Assembly: GCF_000426685.1 (NCBI RefSeq) | Contig: NZ_AUFV01000016.1 | Span: 26,665 to 90,664, forward strand | Length of the DNA: 64,000 nucleotides | From: Solimonas flava DSM 18980 | GTDB lineage: Bacteria; Pseudomonadota; Gammaproteobacteria; Nevskiales; Nevskiaceae | Direction of reading: 5' to 3' | Shown: positions 1 to 9,100 of the stretch, in pieces | Numbering within the stretch: position 1 is the first letter of the stretch | How the letters are laid out: the number at the start of each line of letters is the position of its first letter | The notes under the pieces: generated by a model | What the model saw: the letters and a program-made list of their open reading frames with translations, nothing else | Database searches by the model: none | What the model was told of the DNA's origin: nothing | Position numbers and translations under genes: made by a program

Positions 1-1161
1 GTCGTCGTCGGCGGCCGCGCCCAGTTCGTGCACGACCGGCCGCAGCGTCAGCGCGATCAGCCGGTAGAAGTACGACCAGTCGAAGTGCTTGGCGTGCGAC
101 TGCTGGCCGTTCGCGGCGAGCCAGGCCGGAATCTCCTCGGGCCGGTCGTAGAGCGCCAGCGGAATGCCGGCCGCGGCGCTCTTCTGCGCGGCCAGATCGA
201 CGACCACGCGGACGATGAACCACGGCACGCCATGCTCCTCGCTGGCCAGCACCGCGGCGAAATCCTCCTGATCGACGACGAAGCGCGGCGGCGGCGGCAG
301 GTCGAGGCGCTGCGCGGCCAGTGCCATGCGCCGCTCGATCGTGCTGCGCGCGTGATGGCTGGTGATGAACTGCGAGCCGCTCGCCGACCAGCCGTCGAGC
401 CACAGCGCGGGCCGGTACGGCGCGACACCGTGGAAGGCGGCGACCTCGTCGCCGATCGGCGGCAATTCGAGTCCGGCGACGCTGCGGCCGATGCGCGCCA
501 GCAGCGCCGGATCAGGCTGCAGCACCAGCCGCGCGACGCGGCCGGCGTCGGACAGCAGCGGCTGGCCGCGCATCTGCCAGCTCAGGCCGGCGAAGGTCTG
601 CCCGCCGTCGAGCGCAAAGTCATACCAGTTGCCCTGATCGTGCTGCACGGCCGCAGCCGCGACGATCACGTCGCCGACGCGGGTCGCGCCGCCGCCGCCG
701 GCAATGCCGACGAAGCCGAGCGCGCGCACGTTGAAGTGCTGCAGCAGCACGGTGGCGCCGATCGCGGCGTTGTCCATGTTGCCGCCGGCGACGCCGGCGA
801 CGATGTTGGCGCCGGCCCAGCGGCCGACATGGAACTCGCGGCCGACGATGCGATACACGGCGTCGATCTGCGCGTCCTCGACGATCGCCGAAATCTCCTG
901 ATAGGCCGAAGCCAGCAGCGCGATGCTCGGCGCGTCCGGCAGGCGCGCCGCATCGGGCAGGCGCACCCAGCCGCGCGCCGCGTCGAGGCCGGGATTGGCC
1001 GCGCGCAGCGCGGCGACGCTGACGCCGTGGCGCAGCGCGATGCGCGCCCAGCTGTCGCCGTCGGCGGCGCGGTACGCGATCGGCACGCCGGCCCAGGCCG
1101 GCAGCGCCGCCGAAAGCCCGAGCAGCAGCGCCAGCAGCAGACCGCCGGCCGCCCGCCGCAT
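1..1161 (-). CDS. Exported LysM-domain nucleosidase-like protein (partial, runs off left edge)
   Basis: Translating the minus strand from ATG at 1161 gives an open frame of 387 codons reaching the window edge, so the C-terminus is missing. Residues 1-25 are a Sec-type signal peptide ending near PAWA. Residues about 28-65 resemble a LysM repeat (YRAADGDSWARIALRHGVS). The rest resembles the PNP/UDP phosphorylase superfamily that includes MTA/SAH nucleosidase: GREFHVG, GFVGIAGG, a TRVGDVIVA stretch, then VVDQEDFA and IVRVVVD, which match the family's VDME and RxISD motifs and keep the catalytic Asp. It is probably a periplasmic or wall-associated N-glycoside or nucleoside hydrolase; the substrate is unknown. 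It is the last visible gene of the TonB receptor-amidase cluster, 23 bases after the preceding stop. A GTG one codon upstream is an alternative start. Confidence 0.75.
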   Translation of the reverse strand, partial: MRRAAGGLLLALLLGLSAALPAWAGVPIAYRAADGDSWARIALRHGVSVAALRAANPGLDAARGWVRLPDAARLPDAPSIALLASAYQEISAIVEDAQIDAVYRIVGREFHVGRWAGANIVAGVAGGNMDNAAIGATVLLQHFNVRALGFVGIAGGGGATRVGDVIVAAAAVQHDQGNWYDFALDGGQTFAGLSWQMRGQPLLSDAGRVARLVLQPDPALLARIGRSVAGLELPPIGDEVAAFHGVAPYRPALWLDGWSASGSQFITSHHARSTIERRMALAAQRLDLPPPPRFVVDQEDFAAVLASEEHGVPWFIVRVVVDLAAQKSAAAGIPLALYDRPEEIPAWLAANGQQSHAKHFDWSYFYRLIALTLRPVVHELGAAADDD

Positions 1162-1184
1162 CACGGTTCCCGGCCGGAGCGTGC

Positions 1185-2735
1185 TCACAGCGGCGGCCGC
1201 GTCCAGCCGCCGCTGCGGCCTTCGATGTAGCGCGCGACGGCCAGCGCCACGTCCTCGCGCCACGGCGGCGCGACGACCTGGATGCCGATCGGCAGCCGGC
1301 CGTCGGCCGAGGCGCCGCAGCGCACGACGACGACCGGCCAGCCGGTCGAGTTGAAGACGCCGACGTCGCTGAGCATGCCGCGGTAGTCGCCGGGCACCGA
1401 CGGGTCCCAGTCGATCGGCGTCGCCGGCTCGCCGGCGACCGGACACAGCAGCACGTCGTACTGCGCGAACCAGCCGAGCAGGCGCGACTTCGCCGCGTCC
1501 GACTGCTCCCAGGCTTCGACGAATTCCGAGGAGCGCAGCGGCTTGATCGCGCGGATCGACTCGTCCATCGTGCCGGACAGATGGTGCGTGCCCCACTTCT
1601 GCGCGAGCCGCTGGTACCAGGCCCAGCCGTCGCCCATCGACAGCTTGCCGCGCATCTCGTGCAGCACGGCGAGATCGGCGGTCGGGCAGTCCTGGCGCAC
1701 GTCGGCCGCCACCTCGCCCAGCCAGGCGGCCGCCTGGCGGATCAGCCGCTGCGTGTCGGCGTCGACCTTCGACAGCCCGTTCTCCGGCCAGAACACGACC
1801 TTGAGCGCGGCCAGATCGACGCCGTCCGGATCGGCCCAGGCGATCGGCACGCAGGCCGCGTCGCGGAAATCCGGGCCGCTGATCAGCGGCGCGATCAGCG
1901 CGAGATCCTTGACGCGCCGCGCCAGCGGGCCGATCTGCTGCCAGGAGTCGAGCACGCCGCCGTAATCGACGATGTGGCCGGTGCGCGGCACGCGCCCGGC
2001 CGTCGTCTTGAGACCGGCGACGCCGTTGACGTGCGCCGGCAGGCGCAGCGAGCCGCCGATGTCGGAGCCGACGTCGAAGGCCGCGCCGCCGGCGGCGACG
2101 TTGGCGCCGGCGCCGCCCGAGGAGCCGGACGCGGTGCGCGTCAGGTCATAGGGATTGTGCGTCGAGCCGTACAGCATGTTGCTCGTGGTGTTGATCGCGC
2201 CGACGCCGCCGACCGTGAACTCCGGCGTGTTGGTCTTGCCGAGCAGGATCGCGCCCTGCGCGCGTAGGCGGCGGACCACGGTCGCGTCGCGCGGCGGCAC
2301 GTACTGCTGGCGGCCGTAGGTGCCGCCGGTCGAGATCACGCCCTCGGTATCGAACGAATCCTTGATCGTCATCGGCACGCCGTGCAGCGCGCCGGCGAAG
2401 TCGCCGCGCGCGGCGCGCTGGTCGAGCGCGAGCGCTTCGGCGCGGGCGCGCTCGTAGCAGCTCATGACCACGGCGTTGAGGCGGTCGTCGATCGCGAGCT
2501 GGCGCGCGATGTAGGCGTCGACCACTTCCAGCGCCGACAGCTGGCGCGCGCGCAACAGGCCGGCGAGCTTGCTCGCCGACATGTAGAGGATCTCGTCGGA
2601 ATCGACGTCGGCGGCGACGCGGGCGACGGCCTTGGCGCTGACCCGGCTGCTCGCCGCCAGCGCCGCGGCGCTGGCGGCGCCGCGCAGGAAGACGCGTCGC
2701 GAAACGCGGGCGGCCGAAGAGGAAATCGCGGGCAT
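1185..2735 (-). CDS. Tat-exported amidase-signature hydrolase (paralogue 1)
   Basis: This 516-residue protein belongs to the amidase signature family (Ser-cisSer-Lys amide hydrolases). The N-terminus has a twin-arginine signal (SRRVFLRGAA, then an Ala-rich stretch), so it probably acts in the periplasm. The catalytic Lys is in MTIKDSFD, the cis-Ser in GSSGGAG and the nucleophile Ser in GSDIGGSLR. The start is the ATG at 2735, which directly precedes the Tat signal; the frame stays open upstream without sense. It ends in WTRPPL, close to the RRPPI/RRPPL ends of the next two paralogues. With those two it forms one subfamily, the product of tandem duplication. Substrate unknown; glutamyl-tRNA amidotransferase GatA is unlikely because of the export signal and lack of gatB/gatC. 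Confidence 0.9.
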   Translation of the reverse strand: MPAISSSAARVSRRVFLRGAASAAALAASSRVSAKAVARVAADVDSDEILYMSASKLAGLLRARQLSALEVVDAYIARQLAIDDRLNAVVMSCYERARAEALALDQRAARGDFAGALHGVPMTIKDSFDTEGVISTGGTYGRQQYVPPRDATVVRRLRAQGAILLGKTNTPEFTVGGVGAINTTSNMLYGSTHNPYDLTRTASGSSGGAGANVAAGGAAFDVGSDIGGSLRLPAHVNGVAGLKTTAGRVPRTGHIVDYGGVLDSWQQIGPLARRVKDLALIAPLISGPDFRDAACVPIAWADPDGVDLAALKVVFWPENGLSKVDADTQRLIRQAAAWLGEVAADVRQDCPTADLAVLHEMRGKLSMGDGWAWYQRLAQKWGTHHLSGTMDESIRAIKPLRSSEFVEAWEQSDAAKSRLLGWFAQYDVLLCPVAGEPATPIDWDPSVPGDYRGMLSDVGVFNSTGWPVVVVRCGASADGRLPIGIQVVAPPWREDVALAVARYIEGRSGGWTRPPL

Positions 2736-2749
2736 GGGCAAGGTCCGGT

Positions 2750-4297
2750 TCAGATCGGGGGACGGCGGTAACCGCCGGTGTAGGCTTCGATGTGGCGCAG
2801 CGCCGCGATCAGCTGGTCCTCGCGCCAGGGCCGCGCGATCAGCTGCACGCCGACCGGCAGCGCCGGCTCGCCGGCGGCGCTGCCGGCGCGCACGACACCG
2901 GCCGGCCAGCCGTTGGTGTTGTAGATGCCGAGGTAGTACGGGCTCATCCGCCGCCGCGGCACGGGCGCGGCCGCCGGCGCCGGCTTCGCCGGCGGCGGCA
3001 GCGGCAGCGGCGCCGGCCGCTCGCCGATCGGCAGCGCCGCGCGCGTGCTGGCCGGGCACAGGATCAGGTCGTACTGCTCGAACCACGCCAGCTGCTCGCT
3101 GCGCACCGCGTCGAGTTCCTCGGCGTAGCGCGTGAAATCGGCGCACGGCAGCTCGTCGCCGCTGGCCGGCGGCAGGCTCGGATACGGCGTCGCGGTGCCG
3201 GCGCGCTGCAGCAGGCTGCGCGTCAGATAGCCGCCGGCGGCGCCGCTGTAGGCGCCGCGCAGGCCGGCCAGCTCGCCCATCTTCGGCGGCATGTCCTCAC
3301 GCACGCGGCAGCCGGCCTCGGCCAGCGACTGCGCGCAGCGCCGCACCAGTTCCTGGATCTCGGCGCTCGGCGGGTTCTCGCCGTTCGTCGCATAGACGGC
3401 GACGCGCAGGCCGCGCAGGTCGACGGCGTCGGCATCGCCGAGCGGCACCGGCTGCACCGCCGCGTCGCGCTGGTCGGGGCCGGCGATGATCGGCAGCAGC
3501 AGCGCCAGATCCTCGACGCGGCGCACCAGCGGACCGATGCCCTGGAAGGCGTCGTAGGCGCCGCCGTAGCCGATGATGTGACCCGTGCGCGGCACGCGGC
3601 CGTGCGTCGGCTTGAGACCGACGACGCCGCAGGCATGCGCCGGATCGCGGATCGAGCCGTAGAAGTCCGAGCCGAGATCGAAGCTCGCGCCGCCGGCAGC
3701 GACGTTGGCCGCCGAGCCGCCCGACGACGCGCCCGGCTGGTAGTCGGGATGGTAGGGATTGCGAGTGACGCCGTAGACCAGGTTGTCGGTGCCGCGCGGA
3801 CCGACGCCGAGCGTGAACTCCGGCGTGTTGGTCTTGCCGAGCAGGATCGCGCCGGCGGCGCGCACGCGGGCGACGACGGTGGCGTCCTGGCCGGGGATGA
3901 AATGCGCGCGGCCGAGCGTGCCGCCGGTCGACACCAGGCCTTCCGTGTCGAACGAATCCTTGATCGTCATCGGCACGCCGTGCAGCGGCCCGAGCGGCTT
4001 GCCCCTGGCCTGCGCGGCGTCGGCCTCGCGCGCTTCGTACAGCGCGCGCTCGAAGCATCGCGCGACGACCGCGTTGAGGCGCGGATGGAGCGCCTCGATG
4101 CGGGCGATGTGCAGGCGCACCGCCTCGCTCGCCGACAGCTGGCCGGCGCGGATCAGGCCGGCGAGCTTGGTCGCCGACATGAACAGCGGATCGTCGCTGC
4201 TGTCGCTCGACACGCGGTAGCGCGGCGCGGCGGCCGGCAGCGGCGCGGCGCCGAGCAAGGCACGGCGGCTCAGCGCAGGCTTGGACGTGGCACTCAA
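2750..4297 (-). CDS. Tat-exported amidase-signature hydrolase (paralogue 2, TTG start)
   Basis: This is a 515-residue amidase-signature enzyme. The likely start is a TTG overlapping the TGA stop of the upstream amidase (TTGA), with GGAG eight bases before it; no ATG or GTG fits as well. The N-terminus SRRALLGAA is Tat-like though short. Catalytic Lys (MTIKDSFD), cis-Ser (GASSGGS) and nucleophile Ser (SDFYGSIR) are present, but the usual first Gly of the GGS motif is Tyr. A proline-rich loop of about 25 residues near residue 425 is absent from paralogue 1. It is translationally coupled to its upstream neighbour and lies 14 bases before the next. Probably a periplasmic amide hydrolase of unknown substrate. 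Confidence 0.88.
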   Translation of the reverse strand: MSATSKPALSRRALLGAAPLPAAAPRYRVSSDSSDDPLFMSATKLAGLIRAGQLSASEAVRLHIARIEALHPRLNAVVARCFERALYEAREADAAQARGKPLGPLHGVPMTIKDSFDTEGLVSTGGTLGRAHFIPGQDATVVARVRAAGAILLGKTNTPEFTLGVGPRGTDNLVYGVTRNPYHPDYQPGASSGGSAANVAAGGASFDLGSDFYGSIRDPAHACGVVGLKPTHGRVPRTGHIIGYGGAYDAFQGIGPLVRRVEDLALLLPIIAGPDQRDAAVQPVPLGDADAVDLRGLRVAVYATNGENPPSAEIQELVRRCAQSLAEAGCRVREDMPPKMGELAGLRGAYSGAAGGYLTRSLLQRAGTATPYPSLPPASGDELPCADFTRYAEELDAVRSEQLAWFEQYDLILCPASTRAALPIGERPAPLPLPPPAKPAPAAAPVPRRRMSPYYLGIYNTNGWPAGVVRAGSAAGEPALPVGVQLIARPWREDQLIAALRHIEAYTGGYRRPPI

Positions 4298-5826
4298 AGC
4301 GGAGGTCTCCGGTAGCCGCCGGCGCGGCGTTCGATATGGGCCATCGCGGCGAGCACGAGCTCGTCGCGCCAGGGCTGGCCGACGACCTGGATGCCGAGCG
4401 GCAGGCCCGGATCGAGGCTCGACGTGCCGGTGCGCACGACGCCGGCCGGCCAGCCGTTGTTGTTGAACACGCCGAGATAGGAAATGCCGGCGACGCGCGG
4501 CCCCGGCGGTGGCGGCGGCAGGCGTTCGAGGTCGATCGGCAGCGCCGCGCGCGTGCCGGCCGGACAGAGGATCAGGTCGTAGCGCTCGATCCACGCGAGT
4601 TGCTCGCTGCGGATCGCATCGAGTGCTTCGGCGGCGCGCGTCAGCTCGGCGACCGGCGCTTCCTCGCCGCCGAGGTAGAGGCCCGGCGAAGCCTGGGTCG
4701 TGCCGCTGGCCGCCAGCAGGCGCCGCATCGGGTCGCTGCCGGGCGCACCGGCGTAGGCGAAACGCGCCGCCGACAGCGCCGCCATCTTCGGCGGCAGGTC
4801 CTCGACCACGCGGCAGCCGAGTTCGCGGAACCAGGCCGCGGCCTGCCGCACCAGCGCCTGGTTCTCCGGCGTCGGCGCGTTGAGGCCGTTGCTCGCGAAC
4901 CAGGCGACGCGCAGGCGCGACAGCTCGACCGCGGCCGGATCGCCGAGCGGCACCGGCTCGATCGCCGCGTCCTGATGGTCGGGGCCGGCGATGATCGGCA
5001 GCAGCAGCGCCAGATCCTCGACGCGGCGCGCGATCGGGCCGATGCCCTGGAAACTGTCGTACGGCCCGCCGTAGCCGATGATGTGGCCGCTGCGCGGCAC
5101 GCGACCGTGCGTCGGCTTGAGCGCGGCGAGCCCGCAGGCGTTGGCCGGTCCGCGCAGCGAGCCGCCGAAATCGGAGCCGATGTCGAAGCTCGCGCCGCCG
5201 GCGGCGACGATCGCCGCCGCGCCGCCCGACGAGGCGCCCGGCTGGTAGTCGGTGTCGTAGGGATTGCGCGTCAGGCCGTAGACCAGATTGTCGGTGCCCT
5301 TCCAGCCGCCGCCGAGCGTGAACTCCGGCGTGTTCGACTTGCCGAGCAGGATCGCGCCGGCGGCGCGCGCGCGGGCGACGACGGTGGCGTCGCGCTTCGG
5401 CACGAAACCGCGCCGACCCAGCGTGCCGGCGGTCGAGATCACGCCCTCGGTGTCGAACGAATCCTTGATCGTCATCGGCACGCCGTGCAGCGGGCCGCAG
5501 CGCGCGCCGCGCGCCAGCGCCGCATCGGCGGCCGCCGCTTCCTGCAGCGCGCGTTCGAAGCAGGTCGCGCCGAGCGCGTTGAGGCGCGGATTGACCGCTT
5601 CGAGCCGCGCGATGTGCAGACGCACGACCTCGCGCGCCGACAGCTGCCGGGCGCGGATCAGCGCGGCCAGCCGCGTCGCCGACATGAACAGCGGATCGTC
5701 GTCGCCGGGCGCCGCCGCGGCCGGCACCGCGGCCCGTGTCGCACCCGGCGCGGCGATGCCGGCGACGGCACCGCCGAGCAGCTGGCGGCGGCTCAGCCGC
5801 GACGGCGGCACAGGCGGGGTCGTCAT
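4294..5826 (-). CDS. Tat-exported amidase-signature hydrolase (paralogue 3)
   Basis: This is a 510-residue amidase-signature enzyme starting at ATG 5826, which overlaps the stop of the upstream amidase by four bases. The N-terminus carries a clear Tat motif (SRRQLLGGAVAG) followed by an Ala-rich segment, so export in folded form is expected. Catalytic Lys (MTIKDSFD), cis-Ser (GASSGGA) and nucleophile Ser (GSDFGGSLR) are intact. It is closest to paralogue 2: both share PLFMSAT, FERALxEA and GxGRVPRxGHIIGYGG. Presumed to release ammonia or amines from amide substrates in the periplasm; the actual substrate cannot be read from sequence. Confidence 0.9.
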   Translation of the reverse strand: MTTPPVPPSRLSRRQLLGGAVAGIAAPGATRAAVPAAAAPGDDDPLFMSATRLAALIRARQLSAREVVRLHIARLEAVNPRLNALGATCFERALQEAAAADAALARGARCGPLHGVPMTIKDSFDTEGVISTAGTLGRRGFVPKRDATVVARARAAGAILLGKSNTPEFTLGGGWKGTDNLVYGLTRNPYDTDYQPGASSGGAAAIVAAGGASFDIGSDFGGSLRGPANACGLAALKPTHGRVPRSGHIIGYGGPYDSFQGIGPIARRVEDLALLLPIIAGPDHQDAAIEPVPLGDPAAVELSRLRVAWFASNGLNAPTPENQALVRQAAAWFRELGCRVVEDLPPKMAALSAARFAYAGAPGSDPMRRLLAASGTTQASPGLYLGGEEAPVAELTRAAEALDAIRSEQLAWIERYDLILCPAGTRAALPIDLERLPPPPPGPRVAGISYLGVFNNNGWPAGVVRTGTSSLDPGLPLGIQVVGQPWRDELVLAAMAHIERRAGGYRRPPL

Positions 5827-7400
5827 GGCGTCTCCGCGTAGTCGAAGCTCTCGCCGGGCAGCGCCGGCGTCAGCGGCGGTGCCCGGCGGCGCTGCGTGCG
5901 CGCCTCGTAGCCGCTGGCCAGCCGGATCAGCGTCGGCTCGGCGAACGGCCGGCCGATCAGCTCGATCGAGAACGGCATGCCGTCCGGCTCGAAATAGCCG
6001 CCGGGCACCAGCACCGCCGGCAGGCCGGTATACGCATGCAGGCCGTTGCGCATCTCGCGCCGCGCCGTGCCGCCGAGGCTTTCGTCGACACCCGGCGCCG
6101 TCACCGTGCGGTACGGCAGTACCAGCGCGTCGAGGCGGTGGCGCTCCATCAGCGCGAGCAGCGCGTCGCGCAGGCGCGCCTGCTCGCGCAGCGCGGCGAG
6201 AAACGGCGGATAGCGGTCGAGCGAGCGGATCGCGGCGACCTCGCGCAGGTACGGATCGACGGCGTCGCCGCCCTTGCGCAGCATCTCGTCGAGCGAGCGC
6301 ATCGGCGCACCCGGCGGCAGGCTGCGCAGATAGGCGTCGGCGGCGATGCCCTGCTCGTAGGTCGCGCTGCTGGCCGCGCCCTGCGCCTGCGGCAGATCGA
6401 TGCCGCTCAGCACCGGATCGACGAGCACCGCGCCGGCCGCGGCCATGGCCTTGAGCTCGCGCTCGAACAGCGCGCGCCCGGCGGCGTGCGCCGGACCGCC
6501 GCGCACCATCTCGCGCAGCACGCCGATGCGCGCGCCGCGCAGGCCCTGCGCATCGACGTACGACGCGTACGGCCGCTCGGGCAGGCGGCCGAGACCGGCC
6601 AGCGTGCTGAGGTCATCGGGATCGAAGCCGGCGATCGCGTCGAGCACGGCGGCCGCGTCGTAGACGCTGCGCGTCATCGGCCCGGCCCGCTCCTGCACCG
6701 GCGAGTTCCACATCATGCCGCGGCGGCTGACCAGGCCGCGCGTCGGCGCGATCGCGACCACGGCATTGAGCGCCGCCGGAATCAGCAGCGAGCCGCCGGT
6801 GTCGCTGCCGAGCGCGACGCTGCCGAACCAGGCGGCGGCGGCGACGCCGGAACCGGAACTCGACGCGCCCGGATAGCGCGCGAGGTTGTACGGGCTGCGC
6901 ACCGGCCCGCCGAGCGAGCTGCCGCTGCCCGACGCGCTGCCGTACCAGTCGGCGAGATTGAGCTTGGCCAGCACGATCGCGCCGGCCGCGCGCAGGCGCT
7001 CGACGACGAAAGCGTCGCGCGCCGGCTGCGAAGTCGCCATCGGCGCGAAGCCGCCGGTGGTCGGCAGATCGTGCGTGTCGAAGACGTCCTTGACCACCAC
7101 GACGACGCCGTGCAGCGGCCCGCGCGGGCCCTGCCGCCGACGCTCGGCGTCGAGCGCGCGCGCCTCGTCGAGCGCGCGCGGATTGAGCGTGAGCACGGCG
7201 CCGAGCCGCGGTCCGTCGCGGTCGTAGGCGGCGATGCGCGCCTGGTACAGCTCGACCAGACGCTCCGAGCTCAGCGCGCCGGACGCGAACGCGGCGTCGA
7301 GATCGGCGACGGTCGCCGTCGACAGCTCGAAGTGCGCGGCCTCGGCCGGCGCGAACGTACCGGCCAGCAGCGCGGCGCAAAGGAATCGTGGCAGGCGCAT
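5823..7400 (-). CDS. Secreted amidase-signature hydrolase (paralogue 4)
   Basis: This is a 525-residue amidase-signature enzyme of a second subfamily, closer to paralogue 5 than to 1-3. The start at ATG 7400 gives a Sec signal peptide (MRLPRFLCAALLAGTF, cleavage near AEAAH). Catalytic Lys is in VVVKDVFDT, cis-Ser in GASSSGSG and nucleophile Ser in GSDTGGSLL. The stop overlaps the next gene by four bases and the start lies five bases after the previous stop, so it sits in one transcript with its neighbours. Using the Sec rather than the Tat route, it differs from paralogues 1-3 in both signal and active-site loop. Substrate unknown. Confidence 0.9.
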   Translation of the reverse strand: MRLPRFLCAALLAGTFAPAEAAHFELSTATVADLDAAFASGALSSERLVELYQARIAAYDRDGPRLGAVLTLNPRALDEARALDAERRRQGPRGPLHGVVVVVKDVFDTHDLPTTGGFAPMATSQPARDAFVVERLRAAGAIVLAKLNLADWYGSASGSGSSLGGPVRSPYNLARYPGASSSGSGVAAAAWFGSVALGSDTGGSLLIPAALNAVVAIAPTRGLVSRRGMMWNSPVQERAGPMTRSVYDAAAVLDAIAGFDPDDLSTLAGLGRLPERPYASYVDAQGLRGARIGVLREMVRGGPAHAAGRALFERELKAMAAAGAVLVDPVLSGIDLPQAQGAASSATYEQGIAADAYLRSLPPGAPMRSLDEMLRKGGDAVDPYLREVAAIRSLDRYPPFLAALREQARLRDALLALMERHRLDALVLPYRTVTAPGVDESLGGTARREMRNGLHAYTGLPAVLVPGGYFEPDGMPFSIELIGRPFAEPTLIRLASGYEARTQRRRAPPLTPALPGESFDYAETP

Positions 7401-7405
7401 CGGAG

Positions 7406-9100
7406 TCAGTAGCGGAAGCGCTCGCCGGGCAGCGGCGGCGTGTGCGTCGGCAGCGGCAGCGGCGGCCCGCCGCGCTCGTAGGCGTCGGCCACGCCGATCA
7501 GCAGCGGCTCGCTGAAGGCCGGACCGACGAAGGAGATCGAGATCGGCAGGCCGTCGCGGCTGAGGCCGGCCGGCGCGACCAGATCGGGAAAGCCGGTGAT
7601 GTTGCCGATGTTGGTCAGGCCCACGCCGATCGACTTCACGCCCGGCGGCGGCGGCGGCACGCCGCGTCCGGTCAGCGGCTCGTCGGCGATGATGCGGTGC
7701 GGCGGCCGCGGCCGCGTCGGGTAGACGAGCACGTCGACGCGCTGCTGCTCGAAGACGCCGAGCACACCGTCGGCGACCATGGCGATGCCGTGCTCGCGCG
7801 CCGAACGGTAGGCGAGCGAATTCATGCCCTGCCCGCTCGTCACGCGCTTGGCGAGTCCTGCGTAGACGACCGGATACGGCGACCACGCGCCCTGCGGCGC
7901 GCGCAGCGCCAGGCCGCGTTCGGCCAGCTCGGCCAGCGTCTTCGGATAGCCCGGCGCGAGGCGGCCGAGGTAGGCGTCGAAATAGACCGCCTTCTCGGTG
8001 TCGCAGACGACCTTGACGATCGCACGGCGCGTCGCCGGATCGACGACCTGCGGCGGATAGGCGACGTCGACCAGCTCGGCGCCGAGCTTGCGCAGACGCT
8101 CGAGCGCTTGCGCGAACGCGGCGTCGACGTCGGCATCGGCGCCGCTGCCTTCGCGCAGCACGCCGATGCGCAGGCCGTCGAGCCTCTGGCGGCCGAGGAA
8201 GACACGGTAGTCGCGATGCGTCTTGCCGAGGCTGTCGGCGGTATCGGCGTCGCCGGGCTCGTAGCCGGTCATCGGCCCGAGCATCGCCGCCAGATCGCTG
8301 GCGTGGCGCGCCATCGGTCCGGCGGCGTCGTAGCTGTAGCAGGTCGGAATGATGCCGTCGCGCGACAGCAGGCCGCGCGTCGGCTTCAGGCCGTAGACGC
8401 CGCCGACCGAGGCCGGGCTGCGCAGCGAGCCGCCGGTGTCGGTGCCGAGCGCCAGCGGCGCCAGCCAGGCGGCGAGCGCCGCGCCGGAACCGCCGGACGA
8501 GCCGAGCGGCGTGAAGTCCGGATCGTAGGGATTGCGCGTCTGGCCGTGGATCGAGCTGAAGCCGGCGCCGCCGGCGGCGAAGTCGTCGAGATTGACCTTG
8601 GCGAGAATGATCGCGCCGGCCTCGCGCAGGCGGCGGATGATCGGCGCGTCGGCTTGCGGCTGCGCGCCGGCGAGCACGAACGAGCCGCCGGTGGTCGGCA
8701 TCTCGGCGGTGTCGATGTTGTCCTTGACCACGACCGGAATGCCGTGCAGCGGCCCGCGCGGGCCCTTCTGCCGGCGCTCGCGATCGAGCGCGCGCGCCTC
8801 GTCGAGCGCGTGCGGATTGAGCGCAATCACCGCGTTGATGCGCGGCCCGGCCTGATCGTAGGCCTGAATGCGCTGCAGATAGAGCGAGACCAGCTGCTCG
8901 GCGCTGAGCGTGCCGGCCGCGTAGGCGGCGCCGATGTCGGCGACGCTGGCGCGCGACAGTTCGACGCTGGCGGCGCCGGCGGCGGGCGCGGCGCCGAGCA
9001 GCGCCGCGCCGAGCCACAGCGCGGCGCCGGCCGCTGCCCGCCGCGAGCGGCGCGGCGCGCTGATCGCGCGCGCCGCCGCGCCCGCGTTCAGAAGCGCCAT
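7406..9100 (-). CDS. Secreted amidase-signature hydrolase (paralogue 5)
   Basis: This is a 564-residue amidase-signature enzyme. The start at ATG 9100 overlaps the end of the TonB-receptor gene by 13 bases. The N-terminus is basic with paired arginines followed by a long Ala/Leu-rich segment, consistent with a signal peptide cleaved near AAGA. Catalytic residues: Lys in VVVKDNIDT, cis-Ser in GSSGGSG, nucleophile Ser in GTDTGGSLR. Its core matches paralogue 4 (shared LNPxALDEARALD, GPRGPLHG, DxPTTGG). It is the first enzyme after the receptor, which suggests the receptor and the hydrolases handle the same compound or its fragments. Confidence 0.9.
   Translation of the reverse strand: MALLNAGAAARAISAPRRSRRAAAGAALWLGAALLGAAPAAGAASVELSRASVADIGAAYAAGTLSAEQLVSLYLQRIQAYDQAGPRINAVIALNPHALDEARALDRERRQKGPRGPLHGIPVVVKDNIDTAEMPTTGGSFVLAGAQPQADAPIIRRLREAGAIILAKVNLDDFAAGGAGFSSIHGQTRNPYDPDFTPLGSSGGSGAALAAWLAPLALGTDTGGSLRSPASVGGVYGLKPTRGLLSRDGIIPTCYSYDAAGPMARHASDLAAMLGPMTGYEPGDADTADSLGKTHRDYRVFLGRQRLDGLRIGVLREGSGADADVDAAFAQALERLRKLGAELVDVAYPPQVVDPATRRAIVKVVCDTEKAVYFDAYLGRLAPGYPKTLAELAERGLALRAPQGAWSPYPVVYAGLAKRVTSGQGMNSLAYRSAREHGIAMVADGVLGVFEQQRVDVLVYPTRPRPPHRIIADEPLTGRGVPPPPPGVKSIGVGLTNIGNITGFPDLVAPAGLSRDGLPISISFVGPAFSEPLLIGVADAYERGGPPLPLPTHTPPLPGERFRY

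Noticed and set aside
28..1230. 400-codon plus-strand frame at the left edge
   Set aside because: The minus strand encodes a coherent signal peptide, LysM and nucleosidase protein; the plus-strand product is low-complexity Arg/Ala/Gly.
4336..5841. 501-codon plus-strand frame over amidase 3
   Set aside because: Antisense shadow of an intact amidase with catalytic residues; product is Arg/Ala-rich without recognisable motifs.
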